DNA of 64,000 bases from Amborella trichopoda (GCF_000471905.2 NW_006494789.1:1419545-1483544), one strand, 5' to 3'. Positions 24,530 through 36,865 are shown, counted from the stretch's first letter. The notes: a model not told the origin generated them from the sequence alone. Numbers and translations: made by a program.

Positions 24530-27220
24530 TTAGTTACAGGGGCCGCTGACGGTGCGAACGGAAACAACAGGGATGGAATCCCACCATGCCTTGAGTCTTT
24601 TATTGCTTTGCTTCATAGACATGGATCTACCAGCCTTGGAGTTCATGTACACTACATATAGGAGTAACCCCATCAACAAATATTTCAAGGGCACAACTAT
24701 GAGCACAATAGCCATCCCAACCATTGCCCACATCACCATATTAGTGTGCTGAAATGCCACCAAATCGAACACGCAATCAATGCATTAGAAAAGTGCACCT
24801 GTATATCATGCTCTAGAAGAGAGAGAGAGAACCCTCGAGTGTTGGGGTTGTAAACAGGTTGACTCGACCTGACCCGGGTTTAGACCTAGATATTAAACTC
24901 CATTGGTCCAGCCTAGTTGTTTGACCTGGGCCCAACCCTACCCAAGTGATATCTCTATGTATAATGAGATTGTGTAGAGACCATTAACCTTTTATACAAG
25001 GTGGTCATAATTACAATTATGTACAACCGACTTGAAAAAATCTGCTAGCTTGGGTGTATAAGTTCAAGAAAATTTATTTTCTTTTGAAGTTTGAGCTTGA
25101 TCAATGGAATAAATATAGCCATCTAATTTCTAATTTCACATCCAATGGTCAAGATTAAATTGTGACCACCTTATACTAAAAGTAAATGATCTCATTGTAT
25201 ACCTTATAATTAATATGTATAGCCATATATTACTGAGATTATTTTTATATTACCAAAAATATCATGACTACAAGAATCTTGTTCCTCCAATAAAATTTCT
25301 TCTCTTTTATCTCGACCTAGATTACGTTCCTATGACCTGGACCTAACCTGGATCCAAGTACGACCCAATTGGGTCTAGGTTGAGGTCCGGGGTGGGGATC
25401 GACTTGGACTTGAACTGAATCGACCTGTTTACACCCCTGTTTTTGAGAGAGAGGGGGAGTGTTGAGAGAGAGACCTTGGGAGCCCTTGATTCGAAAATAG
25501 AGCGACTCTTTAAGATGGCAATATTGGTAGTCTGAACGATGTTGTAGAACTGGTGGAGAGCATGTTGAGCAGAGACTATGCTCTCCATGGGGGTTTGGTC
25601 TGATGAAGTGCATATCACTATTTCCTTGCATTTATCTCTAACTCGCTTCCGCCGAACCCACAACATCAACCCCACCATCCACACCAAAATAGCAGCTAGT
25701 GCAGGCCAAATCCATTCCCTAAAAGGAAAACCTCAATTTTTCAATTACAAGAGAGAGAGGGGCTCACTTAGGGGGGAGAGAGAGATGCTTACTTGTAGAT
25801 GATCAGTAAACTCGTAGCTAGCACAAAAAGAGTAATTGTTGGTCTTTCCCACTTCAATACTGCTTGAAACCATTGCCAGACACCTCTCAATGGACTCAGC
25901 AGCTCCTACATGAACCACACACCATGTTAAAATGGTTCGAAAAATGGTTAAAAGATTCCTGATCAAATCAGGGATTCTCAATCCGTATGGGAATAGATAA
26001 CTGATTCAACTGAATCAGCAAGTTCGCCCTATATATTTAACTAATTTATAGACTTATATTTATGTATTTTTAACTCGAGAAGTCCATATAAGGATTAGTT
26101 TCAACCTACACACTTTTAAGGCCCGTAAGAATACTCTCTACGAGAGTGGGAAGCAGCCTCACAAAACCGTATAATAAATCATCAAACATACATAGGAACA
26201 AGTTCTTGATTTTTTTTTTTGATAGGAAAATAATTTTTTTAGGATAACGAGTGGCGTACTACGGGCACGTTTCATTCACATGAAAATATTTTCTGAAAAA
26301 TATTTTCATGTTAAAAAATTCCTTCATTTCGCTAAGTATAGAAATATTTTAACACAGATTGATCTGAATCTGTTCATCAGGCAACAAAAATATTCTTATA
26401 CCTAACCACATGAGAGAATATTTTCACGTGAAAACATTGTTCAGGATATATTTTCACGCGAACCAATCATGCATTACAAGTTCTCACTTCTCCCTGGCTA
26501 TTTCTTGTCCTTCCAAGATTAAGGTGATTTTTTTTTTAAGGGTAAATCAATAGGAAAGGGTCCCCTAGAATGGAACTTAAAGACAGTCATGTTGTACACC
26601 AAACTGCTGATCCAGCAATCTGGATCGGACTCTTAGAGAGAGAGAGAGAGAGACCTGGAGAACAATAATACTATCAGTAATCCCCTCCTCTTTGAGCCCT
26701 TCAACACTGGCCTTTGCAATCTCAATCTCTTTAGCTTCCTCCCTCACTTGGCTAATAGTACTCTCCAATGATGCAAGATCCTCAGCAACCTCAGGCCCTA
26801 CACTTGTCTCCATCTTCTCTTCAATTCCCATACTCCACACATATGGAGGACACACATTCATGCTCCTCAATATGGAAGTCGGGGAACATGGGTGTATACT
26901 ATTGGTTTGCCTTAACCCATTTGCTAATTCATCAAGCACAAGATCACCTTTTGGTGACTCATCAAATAAGGTGAAGATCAAGAAATTAGTAGGGATGGGT
27001 GGAAAAATTCTAAGCATTTCTCTTGCTGCATGGAGTCTTACAATCCCGAGTATCATTCTTGCATGGGCCTCCCATCTTTGAAGGCGAGACTCTATCTTGA
27101 ACCTTGCTAAGAATTGGTGCAGTAAGGTGACTTCTTTTATCAGTGTGAGCCAGTGATCTCGTCTCGTGGAGCTCGTCATCTCCGGGAACTCGAACACTAC
27201 CCCTTCCTGCCTACGAATTT

Positions 27221-27258
<38 letters not shown>

Positions 27259-30200
27259 TATAGTGACGAAGTACTAGAGTAGATCGTAGTCGGCGTACGT
27301 AACGAAAAAGTAAAAAGTCGAAACTAAACTTCCTACTAGTGTAGAGAGAGAGAGAGAGAAGAAGAGAGAGAGAGAGTGTACTACTACGTAGTAGTANNNN
27401 NNNNNNNNNNNNNNNNNNNNNNNNNNNNNNNGAGAGAGAGAGAGAGAGATGGGGGGTTACCTGGCCAACTGGTGCCGCCAATATGGCGTACCACTCTTTG
27501 GGTCATTGCGGTTCCCTCTACATGTAATATGAACTCATCTTCAGCCAACTCCGCACATGTTGGTGTTTCTGGTTTTTGCAAGTACTTGATGCACCTGGGC
27601 CAACAATTTTTATTATAAGAATTTTGCCAGAGGTGACACTTATTTCTATTTTTCCTTAATGAAACCTGGCTAAGATGACAATGAAATACAACTTCAAAAG
27701 AAAAAGACATTAAAATTCATGAGGTCATGCCATAGATGTTTTCTGTCAAGTATTTAATGCTCCAAACCTCAATTTTCCAGACTTTTGAACGAAAATTATA
27801 CCTCCCAATTGTGCAAAAATGCACTTCGCACATGCACTTGAAGACCTCTATAGAGATTATCTCTCAACGACGTGAATACGAGAATCTGTTTCAAGAATCA
27901 AAGCATGTGTCTTCTCATCCACACACGTCTTGTATATGGAAATAAGTGATGTTTGTAAGTGCCCACACAATCCATACCGTAATTGCCAATCCCAAAATAA
28001 GAAAATTTTGAGATACAAATAATACACACATTCTCTTCAAATAGTTGGAATAAAGCTCAAATGATAATGATGATAATACCAACACACGTTTTTTTAAATT
28101 ATGTACCCCCCCAAAATGTGCATGGACAATTGTATATGCCCTTGAAAATTTCATAGACTGTATCAGGGATACAGATATAAGAACCTATCCAAGTCATCTT
28201 TCATGGTTTTAGCCCAGACTCGTATGAGGACATGAGTGTCTTGTTTGTCCAATATATGGACTCGTGTGTACACTGCAAACATGTTGTATCTGTGAATCCT
28301 AAGAAACGAACATTAGAGATGCATATTGCAACACCTGTTTTCATGTCCACGTACAATTTCAGACGGTTGATGTCTCTCTTGCAATGCCTCATCAGACACT
28401 TCTAAACACACACAACTCGTGTTTCATTGTTGCATAAGGGAATTGCTCTAGGGAGAGAGAAGCATAGATGGATGCATGCTTTTAGGTGATCATAATATTG
28501 CATAAACCTTATGAAAGGATAACTTTCATTACTTGTCAATTTCTTTGAAAAACCGGTCATAAGCTGGATAATGAAGCCGGCCAGTCGTTGAAGCTGTTAA
28601 GGTTTCAAATGCAAATCGAGCGTTCAAGATATCAGCTGCTAAAGGGATCACACTGCTAAACCAGACAAATGCGTCTTCACCGATATTTCGCTCATCATCA
28701 ACCTAAAGAGAACAGAATTGATATTAGTGTTCAATAAAATTGACACTTTAGCAAATAAAAAACAGTAGGGCTACAGAGAGGGTACTTATTACATCATGCA
28801 AATAGACAATTGAAAAGTAGAGATCCATAGGATCCCAATTTTTGGGCACATTTAGATCTCTTATAGAAATAAAGAATTATCATAAAATAAATTCGAATTC
28901 ACGCAAAAAAAATTGAAGTCTATGTGTGCTATCTTTGTTGTACAATGGCCATCGATTTGATAAGGAGTCTTCATGAACTCAAAATTAAATTTTCTTTCTG
29001 AAATTACTTATTTCCAAATAAAACTACAACTAAAAGAAACGCCGAAACAAGCCGAACAGCTAGTTAGACTTTATAGAGGCCTCTTAAATCCCCACATGTT
29101 GTGGAAGACCCTTTTGGTATAAATGAAAAGAAAATCTTTGATCTCTAGTCCTTGAACCTCCCAACTATCAAATATGACTGCTTATATTATAACACAAATT
29201 AATAACTATATTGCCTCTATTTAACATTCAAGACTCAACATCGAGAAGTCACTCTAATTATAGCTTTTCCAATGTAGAAAAAAAAAGTAAAACTTGATTT
29301 GTCTCACAATTGTGAAAGAAGCAGAAAATAGTATACTTCCAATCACAAATTTGGCAATAATGCCCTTAAATTAATAAATTAGACATTTCTAAAGGTCATT
29401 CCTTGTAGAATTTCATCTGTGTGTAAGCAAACAAGTGTTTAATTTGTGTGTTTATCGATGCACAGGGATGCGTACATTAAACTCACAAGTAGGGGCATCA
29501 AATCAGAGTAGAAGAGAGGGATATCTTCTATGGCCTCTTGCACTCCTCCATTTGGTGGCTTCATCCTTTCTTCCCTTTCCTTTGCTACATTCTCCTGTAT
29601 AAACATGATTAATGATTCACACAATTAAATTAAAAAAAAAAAAAGCACAAAAAAGCTCTCTTTGGCAACGTTTGAAATGTTTGGGTTTGGGTTCTGACAC
29701 AGGTGTAGAAGCCCAAGCTGAAAATATTTAACAAGAAAATTCAAAAAATACTGCACAACAGGGTGATCTGCTCTGACTCAGTCGAACAAATTTTGAAATA
29801 TTGCTCTTAGCCCTCCTTTCTTCACTCTTCAACATAAACTAGTTATAGTGAGGGAAGATGACATTGTCCAACATTACATGTTCTAAAGTTGTTCCATGGA
29901 TTAAAAACACTGGTCACAATATCTACAAAAGCTAGTTTCAACTACAAAGTCTATACCTCAATGGTAGAGGAGGGGAGAGGGTTTTCCAAATCTTTTTTTT
30001 TCTTCTAACATTAAATACACGTATGTTCTAGTCTCTTAAGAATGTCGTAGCCAAATTATTCACCGCTTTCCCATGAAACAAACATTGGTAAGCTGCAGTT
30101 CAATGGGAAAGAATTTTCAAAAGGAGTTCGTTCTTGCATACAAATGTGCCCCAAAAGAGACTCGAGCCACAATCATTCCTAGCAAAGCCTCTTTAATTCT

Positions 30201-31404
30201 ATTCCATTGTTTTTCTACACTCACAGACAATAGCCAAGGGACAATGAAATTGAGCAAATTTACATGTCCTCCCACTAAAAATCGTTCCAAACCCTACCAG
30301 AACATGCAGTTCCGGCGCCAGCAACCTCTACCATAGCTTAAAAAACCATTCCCGCCCCTAATTATAAAATTTAATCTTCTAACATGGTACAAATTGAGCA
30401 GATCTATAAACACTTAAAAATCTTGAATATGAATGGTTATGATAATATTTGAGAGATGCACTATCTTTAGGACTTGGAATCCAGTTTGATAGGGTTTCCA
30501 GCATTGGAACAATCTTTCATGTGGATTTTTAAGATGCGCTTTGCTAGTCTAGAATTGGATTCTTAGAGAAACTTCATAAAATAAAATGGCCCAAAACTTT
30601 TATTTTTGTCCAAAATTAAGACATGCTAAATAAGACTATTTAAGAGAAACAAATAAAAGCTGTAATAAGTATGATAAAGAAGAATATGCAAGAACCATAT
30701 AAGATTCTTCAGTCAAAGAGCTTGGGTTCTCCCAAGCCAGCATCATATCGAAGGTGAGCCGACTAAAAGAGCTCTCAGATATATTGAATTCCATGCGTCT
30801 GCAAATGGCACATAGCGCCCTTGAGCTGCAAAATTCGAAAAATTTTCTCGAGTAACAGTCATCTGTTCCGCCTGCTTTATAACCTCTCTCAAACTCTTCA
30901 TTGAGATCTTCTAAATGCACTCCTATGATCCTGAGAATATGTTTCTTATGAGTTTTTATGCGCGTGCACACACACACAAAAAAACTCTCAAAAAAAAGGA
31001 AGGAAAAAGAAAAAGGTCGAAGAATATTTCAAACGATCACGGTTCCTCAATTAGAAGACTCACACTTCCAATTTGAGAAAATTGATCGATTGATTGAGAG
31101 AGAGACAGTAGAGAGAGAGAGAGAGGCATTATATGATTCAATGAGAGAGTAGAAGAGAGAGAGGCATTATATGAAAAGACAGTAGAGAGAGAGAGAGAGC
31201 CATTATATGATTCAATGAGAGAGTAGAGAGAGGCATTATATGATTCAGTAGAGAGAGAGGCATTATATGATTCAGTAAGACAGTAGAGAGAGAGAGTACA
31301 CTGAACATTGTTCGAGCACAGAGTTGGCGATGGTGGAAAGATGCTTCATTTTCTTTTTTGTTTTCAAGTTTTTGGGGAGAGGGAGAATTGCATGTTTCAG
31401 CCAT
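24530..31404 (-). CDS. DUF639 family membrane protein (one internal exon missing at an assembly gap)
   Basis: This belongs to the plant DUF639 family, whose biochemical role I do not know. Exons on the minus strand are: 31404-31307 (provisional), 30930-30696, 29594-29487, 28702-28533, 27594-27461, [missing], 27210-26655, 25905-25793, 25718-25475 and 24748-24530, with about 625 residues visible. Diagnostic words are LTFDMMLAWE, NIGEDAFVWFSSVIPLAADI, GRLHYPAYDRFFKEID, EDEFILHVEGTAMTQRVVRH, HIGGTSWPG, FEFPEMTSSTRRDHWL and the C-terminal WWDSIPVVSV. Exons 8-10 carry four likely membrane segments (TITLFVLATSLLIIYK, WPALAAILVWMVGLMLW and two in MVMWAMVGMAIVLIVVPLKY onward). The exon ending TSWPG leaves one base over and the next visible exon needs two, so they cannot be joined directly. 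The family block that normally begins RLTLTN..LYFEA is absent, and an exon of length 3n+1 must lie in or near the gap at 27397-27431. The start at 31404 (gccATGGct) was preferred to the ATG at 31413. Splice sites of exons 1 and 2 are weak. Confidence 0.88.
24844..25438. mobile_element. Candidate inverted-repeat element in DUF639 last intron
   Basis: The left end ggggttgtaaacaggttga and the right end (reverse complement ggggtgtaaacaggtcga) match as terminal inverted repeats, and TGTT flanks both sides. The ends resemble the common plant MITE terminus GGGGTGTAAAC. No protein is encoded. The exact superfamily is not determined. Confidence 0.6.
26262..26470. mobile_element. Candidate small MITE in DUF639 intron
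   Basis: Inverted words cacatgaaaatattttc on the left and gaatattttcacgtgaaaa plus ttttcacgcgaacca on the right surround about 200 bases. The gggcacgtttcattca start recalls plant MITE ends beginning GGGCCCGTTTGG. Boundaries are approximate. Confidence 0.4.
27211..27460. other. GA-repeat region with 35-N gap and artefact-like sequence
   Basis: Between two DUF639 exons lie (GA)n at 27224-27255, about 80 bases of scrambled gta/tac/acg-rich sequence (27256-27340), more GA, another tac/gta stretch (27378-27396), 35 N (27397-27431) and (GA)n again. The scrambled parts resemble no neighbouring DNA but do resemble bases 1-100 of this window, which also adjoin a GA run. The DUF639 exon expected here is not present in any frame. 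Confidence 0.85.
31090..31300. repeat. GA-rich minisatellite in DUF639 intron 1
   Basis: Five copies of a unit 'ggcattatatgattca + gtagagagaga' (27-38 bases) begin near 31125, 31161, 31199, 31232 and 31259. The array ends only a few bases beyond the presumed exon 1 splice donor at 31307. Confidence 0.85.
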
Positions 31405-31597
31405 GGCTAACATTACAGTGTGCTTTTAACGGGAGCAAATGCCACGTGGTTCTCCCACTTCAATCCACATAGGCATTGCGTACACGTGTATATCTGGGGG
31501 CTCCAACTCGTTACATGTGGATCTTTGGAGCATTCGCCCATCCTAAGCGCGCTTAACTATGACATTATTATAGGATCCGTTGTATTAGTGCGGGTAC

Positions 31598-31960
31598 GAC
31601 TGCACCCGATTTATATGTGGAGTGCGTTAAGGACGCGGTTTCTATTAGCCCAACCCTATAGAAATGCGGACCTCTTGATAAATTTATTTTTGCGATTGAT
31701 TTTAAGACGTCATTGAGTAAACATGTAATCTCTAACATGTAGATCAAGAATATAAATAAATAAATAAATTTTAAAAATTAAAAATAATAATTTTAATAAA
31801 AAAATATTTGGACCGTTAGTTTCAATTATTTTTAGATGGAACATCTACTTGCATCCACCTTTAAGATGGATGCTTTACAGTTTTTTTTTGGACCACATAT
31901 GTAAATGCGGTCAAGCCTGCATGAAACGATTTTCCATATAGTTAAATATCGTGGTTTGTG
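31598..31960. repeat. Dispersed repeat family B, copy 2
   Basis: It matches the copy at 37454-37742 in order: 'atagaaatgcggacct', 'aatctctaacatgtagatcaagaat', 'tttttagatgga.ca', 'gcatccacctttaagatggatgcttta', 'gcctgcatgaaacgattttcc'. Confidence 0.7.
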
Positions 31961-32610
31961 GGATGGCGTTTCACCAGCAGCTTCATCTCGGATAGTGGGA
32001 TTGGCCATTTAGATCAGGTTTAGATCGGTATGAATTGGTATTCTAAAAAGTATAAAAAATAAAAAACAAATAAAAAAAATAGAGGTTTATAGAGTAGGGA
32101 ATTAGATGTGACTTTAAAAATTGTTGATAAGCTTTAAAAAATTAAAAAATTATATAAGATAAGTTGAAGTGGGGGCATATATGATCTCAGAATTGGTTTG
32201 TTCCAACAGATTCTCATCCAAATCGAAGATCTGGATCCAAAATCGTGGGTCCAAACTTTAGTAGTGCTGAAGCAAACTCAACAATAATTAAAGAAAAATT
32301 GCATAAGCAAACATAAATTAAAGGTGAAAACATTAAATTCCTATTTGAAGACATTGGGCCTTTTCTAGAAAATTACATAAAATCATTTTTGGTGTTAATG
32401 GCACTATGCAATTATTCTTAAATTTCACATGTTCTGGAGAAGATCTTATTGTCTAAAAATTGGAGTCTCTATTTAACCTCAGGATTTTTTATTTTTAGTT
32501 TTTTTACTTTTTATTTTTTGAATTTTGACAGGGAGTAGGAAACATAAGAAATCCAAGTAACAAATTTATTAGTTTATAATTTAAAGCAAAATACATACGG
32601 ATACTTTTGA

Positions 32611-33445
32611 GAGTGGTCAATTATCAAATGGGCAATCATTTGGCTGAAATTACAAGTACCACCCCCTTCTCGAAGAGCCGGCAATTTAAATGTCAAATAA
32701 GAGAGCTAATTTTAAAAGTAAAAAAACTATCTGACGTTTCAAATACTCAATTAGAAAAGAGCTAATTCTAAAAGTAAAAGAACTCGATTGGAAGAGAGTA
32801 AATTTTTGTTATTCGTTATCTGATATTTGAAATACCAAACAAACCATTTGAACAAAAAATATAGCATTAGTTACCTCTTTACCCAAGGAGAAACTTTGGC
32901 ATCTCACTACAGCAAAATTAAAAAGCGAATGGAAATGGCTGTGTAATGCCTAAACTTCATTATTAGCAGTCAAGAAGTAGCAGTGATCCCCGTGATCTAT
33001 AAACCGCAAAGAGGATGAAATGAGAATCAGGATATACAAGTGATTCCCGTGATAATAAACCGCAACAAAAGAAGCATCCCGATCTCTCGAACAAATCTCA
33101 AGAAAAACTTCCCATCCTTCTGGATTACCAAAAGAATGAAACCGATTTCTCTCTCGGCAATGGCAAGTTAGTGAGAGACGACCCATGCTCCTGATTTTTT
33201 ACTATGACGTTGTCGGGTATTTCAAATATTCGATAACAAACAACTACAATTAACTCTCCCACTGTCCGGAGCTCTTTTACTTTTAAAACTAACTCTCATC
33301 TTGTCTGGTATTTGAATTGCCAAAAAATTGTCAAAAAAAGAAGGCGGCTTCGGAAAAGAAAAAAAAATTGAATCGCATAAAAATGACGGTGGTGCTCTTA
33401 ATTACTTTCGGGCAAATGACTACCCATTTAACAAATGACCATCCC
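32611..33445. mobile_element. Non-autonomous element with long inverted repeats (MULE-like)
   Basis: The left arm (about 32611-32729, gagtggtcaattatcaaatg, later gagctaattttaaaagtaaa) is an inverted copy of the right arm (about 33270-33445, gctcttttacttttaaaact, ending caaatgaccatccc). The arms are over 100 bases long and diverged, with no transposase between them. Long inverted repeats are typical of Mutator-like elements; I did not find a convincing 9-bp target duplication. Confidence 0.6.
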
Positions 33446-34041
33446 AAAAATGCCTATAATATTATTTGCTCTATAATTTAAGTGAACTAAAAAGCGCATC
33501 CGATAATAGGGACTCTTAAGATTGCTTGCAAAGCTATTTCCACACCAAATTACGGATATTTTTTAAAGCATGGATCGTTAAACCAATAACTGATCCGGAT
33601 TTCCAATTCGGTTCGGCAAGTCAGCGATCCAAATTGGTAAATTAAGGCCACTTCTGACTGGTTCCCGAAATTGGCAAGAATTGGTCACCCCGACGATTTT
33701 CACCCCAGATCATGTGATTCCAATCTGGATGGCTATTTTTTAAAACCTCTCCCCTCTTTAATATCAAAATCAAGTTCTGCTGAATATTGAAATTAATATC
33801 AAAATTAAATCCTACATGGTGAACATCAATTCTGTTTCGAAGTAAATTAGTAAATCTAAATCTTGAGGATGAAACACAAATTTCTAAACAACCAAAATCA
33901 AGAAAATGACCGTTACTATTTGCCACAAACTCAACAGAGTCTATCAATGTGCGTTAGATGGCATGCCGCAAAATGAATCCAAAAAAGAAAAATTGGAGTT
34001 TCTCCCTACAGAGCAAAACCAGTGACCTGTGAATCCGAAAT

Positions 34042-36221
34042 TTAATCGAATAAGCTGAAACCCATATCATCATCACTTTCTTCCTTGGGCTCCTCCTGTT
34101 AAGACAATGAACAAATAAATCTTGTATAGATCTCAAAACTTTCAATGTAACCACATTAGCAATGTTTTTCATTTTTTAATTTTGGGTTTGAGTGTAATAA
34201 AATTTATAACTGAGATTAAAAACACAACAAATATTACCTTCTTTTCTTCAGCTGCAGGAGCAGCAGCGGCTCCACCAGCTGCTGCTGCAGGTGCAGGAGC
34301 AGCAACTGCTACAGGAGCACCACCGCCACCTTCAACATGCACCACAAGAAATATGTGAAAATTTGAATATTTCAAAACATTTTCTCAGATTTATTTGATC
34401 AAAAAGTTCATGATATCATTGACTCATGCTTACACCCTGGTTTCCATGAAACCAGGCCACTAAGATCGGAAACAAATCCTAAATCAATGCAAATACATTT
34501 TTCACATCAAATACATGAATGTACAGCTTCAATGGTGTGGATATGATCATCTTCAAAGAATTAAAATGATTCAGGGCAGAAAACAGGCATACAAGATGGA
34601 CCCTTTTTCAGGCTCAAAAAATCTCAGAGTAGTTGAGATGATAAGACCTGCGATGTTTTGAATCTCAGTCCATCTCCAAGATGGATTAGAAGGGCGGGCA
34701 CACTAGAATAGGTGCTCCCAGGGATGCACCTAACCACCACCCCTCATTTGATTCCACAGTTCTGATAAAACAATAAAGCTTGAATATAAATCTATGGAGT
34801 TTTGTTGCTTTAGTAATGATCTGTTTCGAGTTTTTTTCTACTAACCCGATCCAGCACTGACAATGAGATCATCAATGTTCCTCTTTTGGACCAACTTGTA
34901 GAAGAGACCGGGCCAAAATGAATCAACCTGAATATTCGCCGCCTTCACCACAGCGGCAATTTTCTCGGGCTGGCGCACAAGGGATCAGCAAAGCAATGCA
35001 ACAAACATAAACCAATGGACAAATGATTATATAAATTAAAAGAAAATGGAGACAGTCAAGAAACTCCAAATGGATTGTCAAAATGAAACGAACAAATGTA
35101 CTGATTCTTCAACATTCTTCGAATCTTAATTAAATCCTAACCAAAGTTCTTTCAAATCATTTTCATGAACAGCAAAAGAAATGGTATAAGCTAAAAACAG
35201 CTTGGAAATCGACTTGAGGCACACAAATCCTCACTGGTTTCTGAAAATCATCACCATCCATCAATGAGTACAAGTGAATAGAGGACTCATCAAAGGTTAT
35301 GTTATTTGCAAACCACAAAAATCAATGTCAATGTTATTTTGAAAACCTTCATACGGAAGTATTTCACAATAAGAGCATGTACATATGCAAGGAGACATTA
35401 GCAAACATTTAATCATCACGAATCCATTCTAGTCTTTGTAGAAAACCCTAAGACTCTGCAAAGCAAAGACAATGACGACTGGAAATTAAATTGAAACTAT
35501 TTGTCATCCCTAAAAATTATCAGCACACCCCAGAGGCGTGGACAATGCAAACACAGAGATAAAACAATATCGAATCCAGACACAAATTTCAACAATACAT
35601 ATAGATCAATTTTTATGGTGAGATTGCTACTATTTTCCACACTATCAATACAAGGATTACTCATGATCGAGAAAGGATATACACTATAAAACCATTTGTA
35701 CGCCATGAAGATTAGTTGTTAGCCCCAAATCAATAAAACATGATACAGTAATTATTTGTACGCCTTAAACCAGTAGAATCTGATATTACTGCAAGATCTT
35801 GAATCATTTTCAAACCTAGACCAGCACATCTTTGTTCTCAGGTTATAGCAAAACCGTAAAAATCATTTGCTTAAACCAAATAACATTTACCATACAACTA
35901 GTTCCAAAACCTAGAACCAAAACAATCAGAAAATGCGCAAATAATGAAGAGAAAATAGAGATGCGGCTTTCAGATATGATTAGGAGTGATACATTTAAAG
36001 TAAAACCCTATAATCATTTAGAATCTCTAAATCAGGATACACTTATCATGGTATATTAATCATGAGATTGGTTCCGAACGCTAAAAGTATGGATCAGAGC
36101 AAGGTGAACACATTATGAAGAAAAACTCAGATGGGTTTTCAGAGATTGTTACCGTAATTGCAATTCCATCGTCATGGAGCAAGAGAACCGCGTACGTACA
36201 AGCAATTTCACTTGTCGCCAT
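34042..36221 (-). CDS. RPP1: 60S acidic ribosomal protein P1
   Basis: This is the P-stalk protein of the large cytosolic ribosomal subunit, which pairs with P2 and recruits elongation factors. Four minus-strand exons, 36221-36153, 34969-34846, 34329-34238 and 34095-34042, have exact phases and give 112 residues, the usual length for plant P1. The N-terminal helix domain reads [19 protein letters not shown], then [20 protein letters not shown] and [21 protein letters not shown] glycine/alanine-rich hinge ([20 protein letters not shown]) follows. The conserved acidic tail [13 protein letters not shown] is the factor-binding element and is intact. The N-terminus ending with DDGIAIT before the first intron marks P1 rather than P2. 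A telo-box and a TATA box sit 40-65 bases upstream of the ATG. Confidence 0.97.
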
Positions 36222-36258
36222 TGCAGCTCTAAACGTAATGTTCCAGTAACCTTTACAG

Positions 36259-36286
36259 AAACCCTAAAAGATATATCTATATATAA
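36259..36286 (-). promoter_or_regulatory. Telo-box and TATA box of the P1 gene
   Basis: On the plus strand, aaaccctaaa at 36259-36268 is a telo-box, a motif enriched near the starts of plant ribosomal protein genes. On the minus strand, ttatatatagata (36275-36286) is a good TATA box 54-65 bases above the ATG. Transcription would then begin close to the telo-box or just inside the leader. Confidence 0.6.
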
Positions 36287-36860
36287 GGGTGTGGTTCGTA
36301 TAAGGCCGAGGCCTAGGCCTAAACAACTAAAAGTAAGACGCACCTTCAAATTGACGAGGTTTCTATGAGTCGGCCGACTCATATGTATATATACAGACCC
36401 CAACAAAAGTTCATTTGAAATGATTTTGTTGTTTTTTTAAAATTCATCATAAGCCAATATGATCATAAATATGAAAAGAAAATAAATTGTTAAATTTAAA
36501 AAATGTAAACTTTTTTAGTATTTTCGTATGAACCGTCCATAACTTATTTATGAACAATCCACTATATAACATCTACCTTTAGGATGGACCTTTGTTAGTG
36601 AGCGGGTTCTTGTCCCATTGACTCATGAAACAATTTCCCCTTCAAATATTGTCAAAAAATATTGTTTCAATACTAGAAATATTTTTTATGCCCGAAAATT
36701 TATTTTCATGTCTAATTATAAAATTTAAATCTTGAAAATTGACGGTTCAATAAATATATTACAGGATGTACTACTTTTAAGACTTGAAATCGTTTTTTTT
36801 CTCATGTTCATACATATTGAGGTCGAGATGATCAATTTGAGAATTTTTTAGAATTATACC
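36287..36860. mobile_element. Dispersed family A inverted-repeat element, interrupted, at the P1 promoter
   Basis: The end gggtgtggttcgtataaggc, then ggcctaaacaactaaaagt and gacgcacctt, matches the terminal repeats of family A at 38709 and 52683-53102. Other sequence intervenes (36365-36640), and family A body words resume at 36650-36850 (tctaattataaaattt, cttgaaaattgacggttca, tcatgttcatacat). A right terminus was not seen. The nested arrangement is inferred. Confidence 0.55.
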
Positions 36861-36865
36861 ATGTC

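Larger units (their letters stand above)
31405..34041. other. Intergenic region upstream of DUF639 and downstream of P1
   Basis: No gene is supported. It holds the DUF639 upstream region (from 31405; ggtagttctcccac-like words but no clear TATA found), a copy of dispersed family B (31598-31960) and a long-inverted-repeat element (32611-33445). Confidence 0.6.

Noticed and set aside
27194..27600. Direct splicing of DUF639 exon 27594-27461 to 27210-26655
   Set aside because: Phases 1 and 2 do not match and the conserved block between them would be lost.
31090..31300. CRISPR-like array
   Set aside because: Units are GA-rich, adjacent and without distinct spacers; it is a minisatellite in a plant intron.
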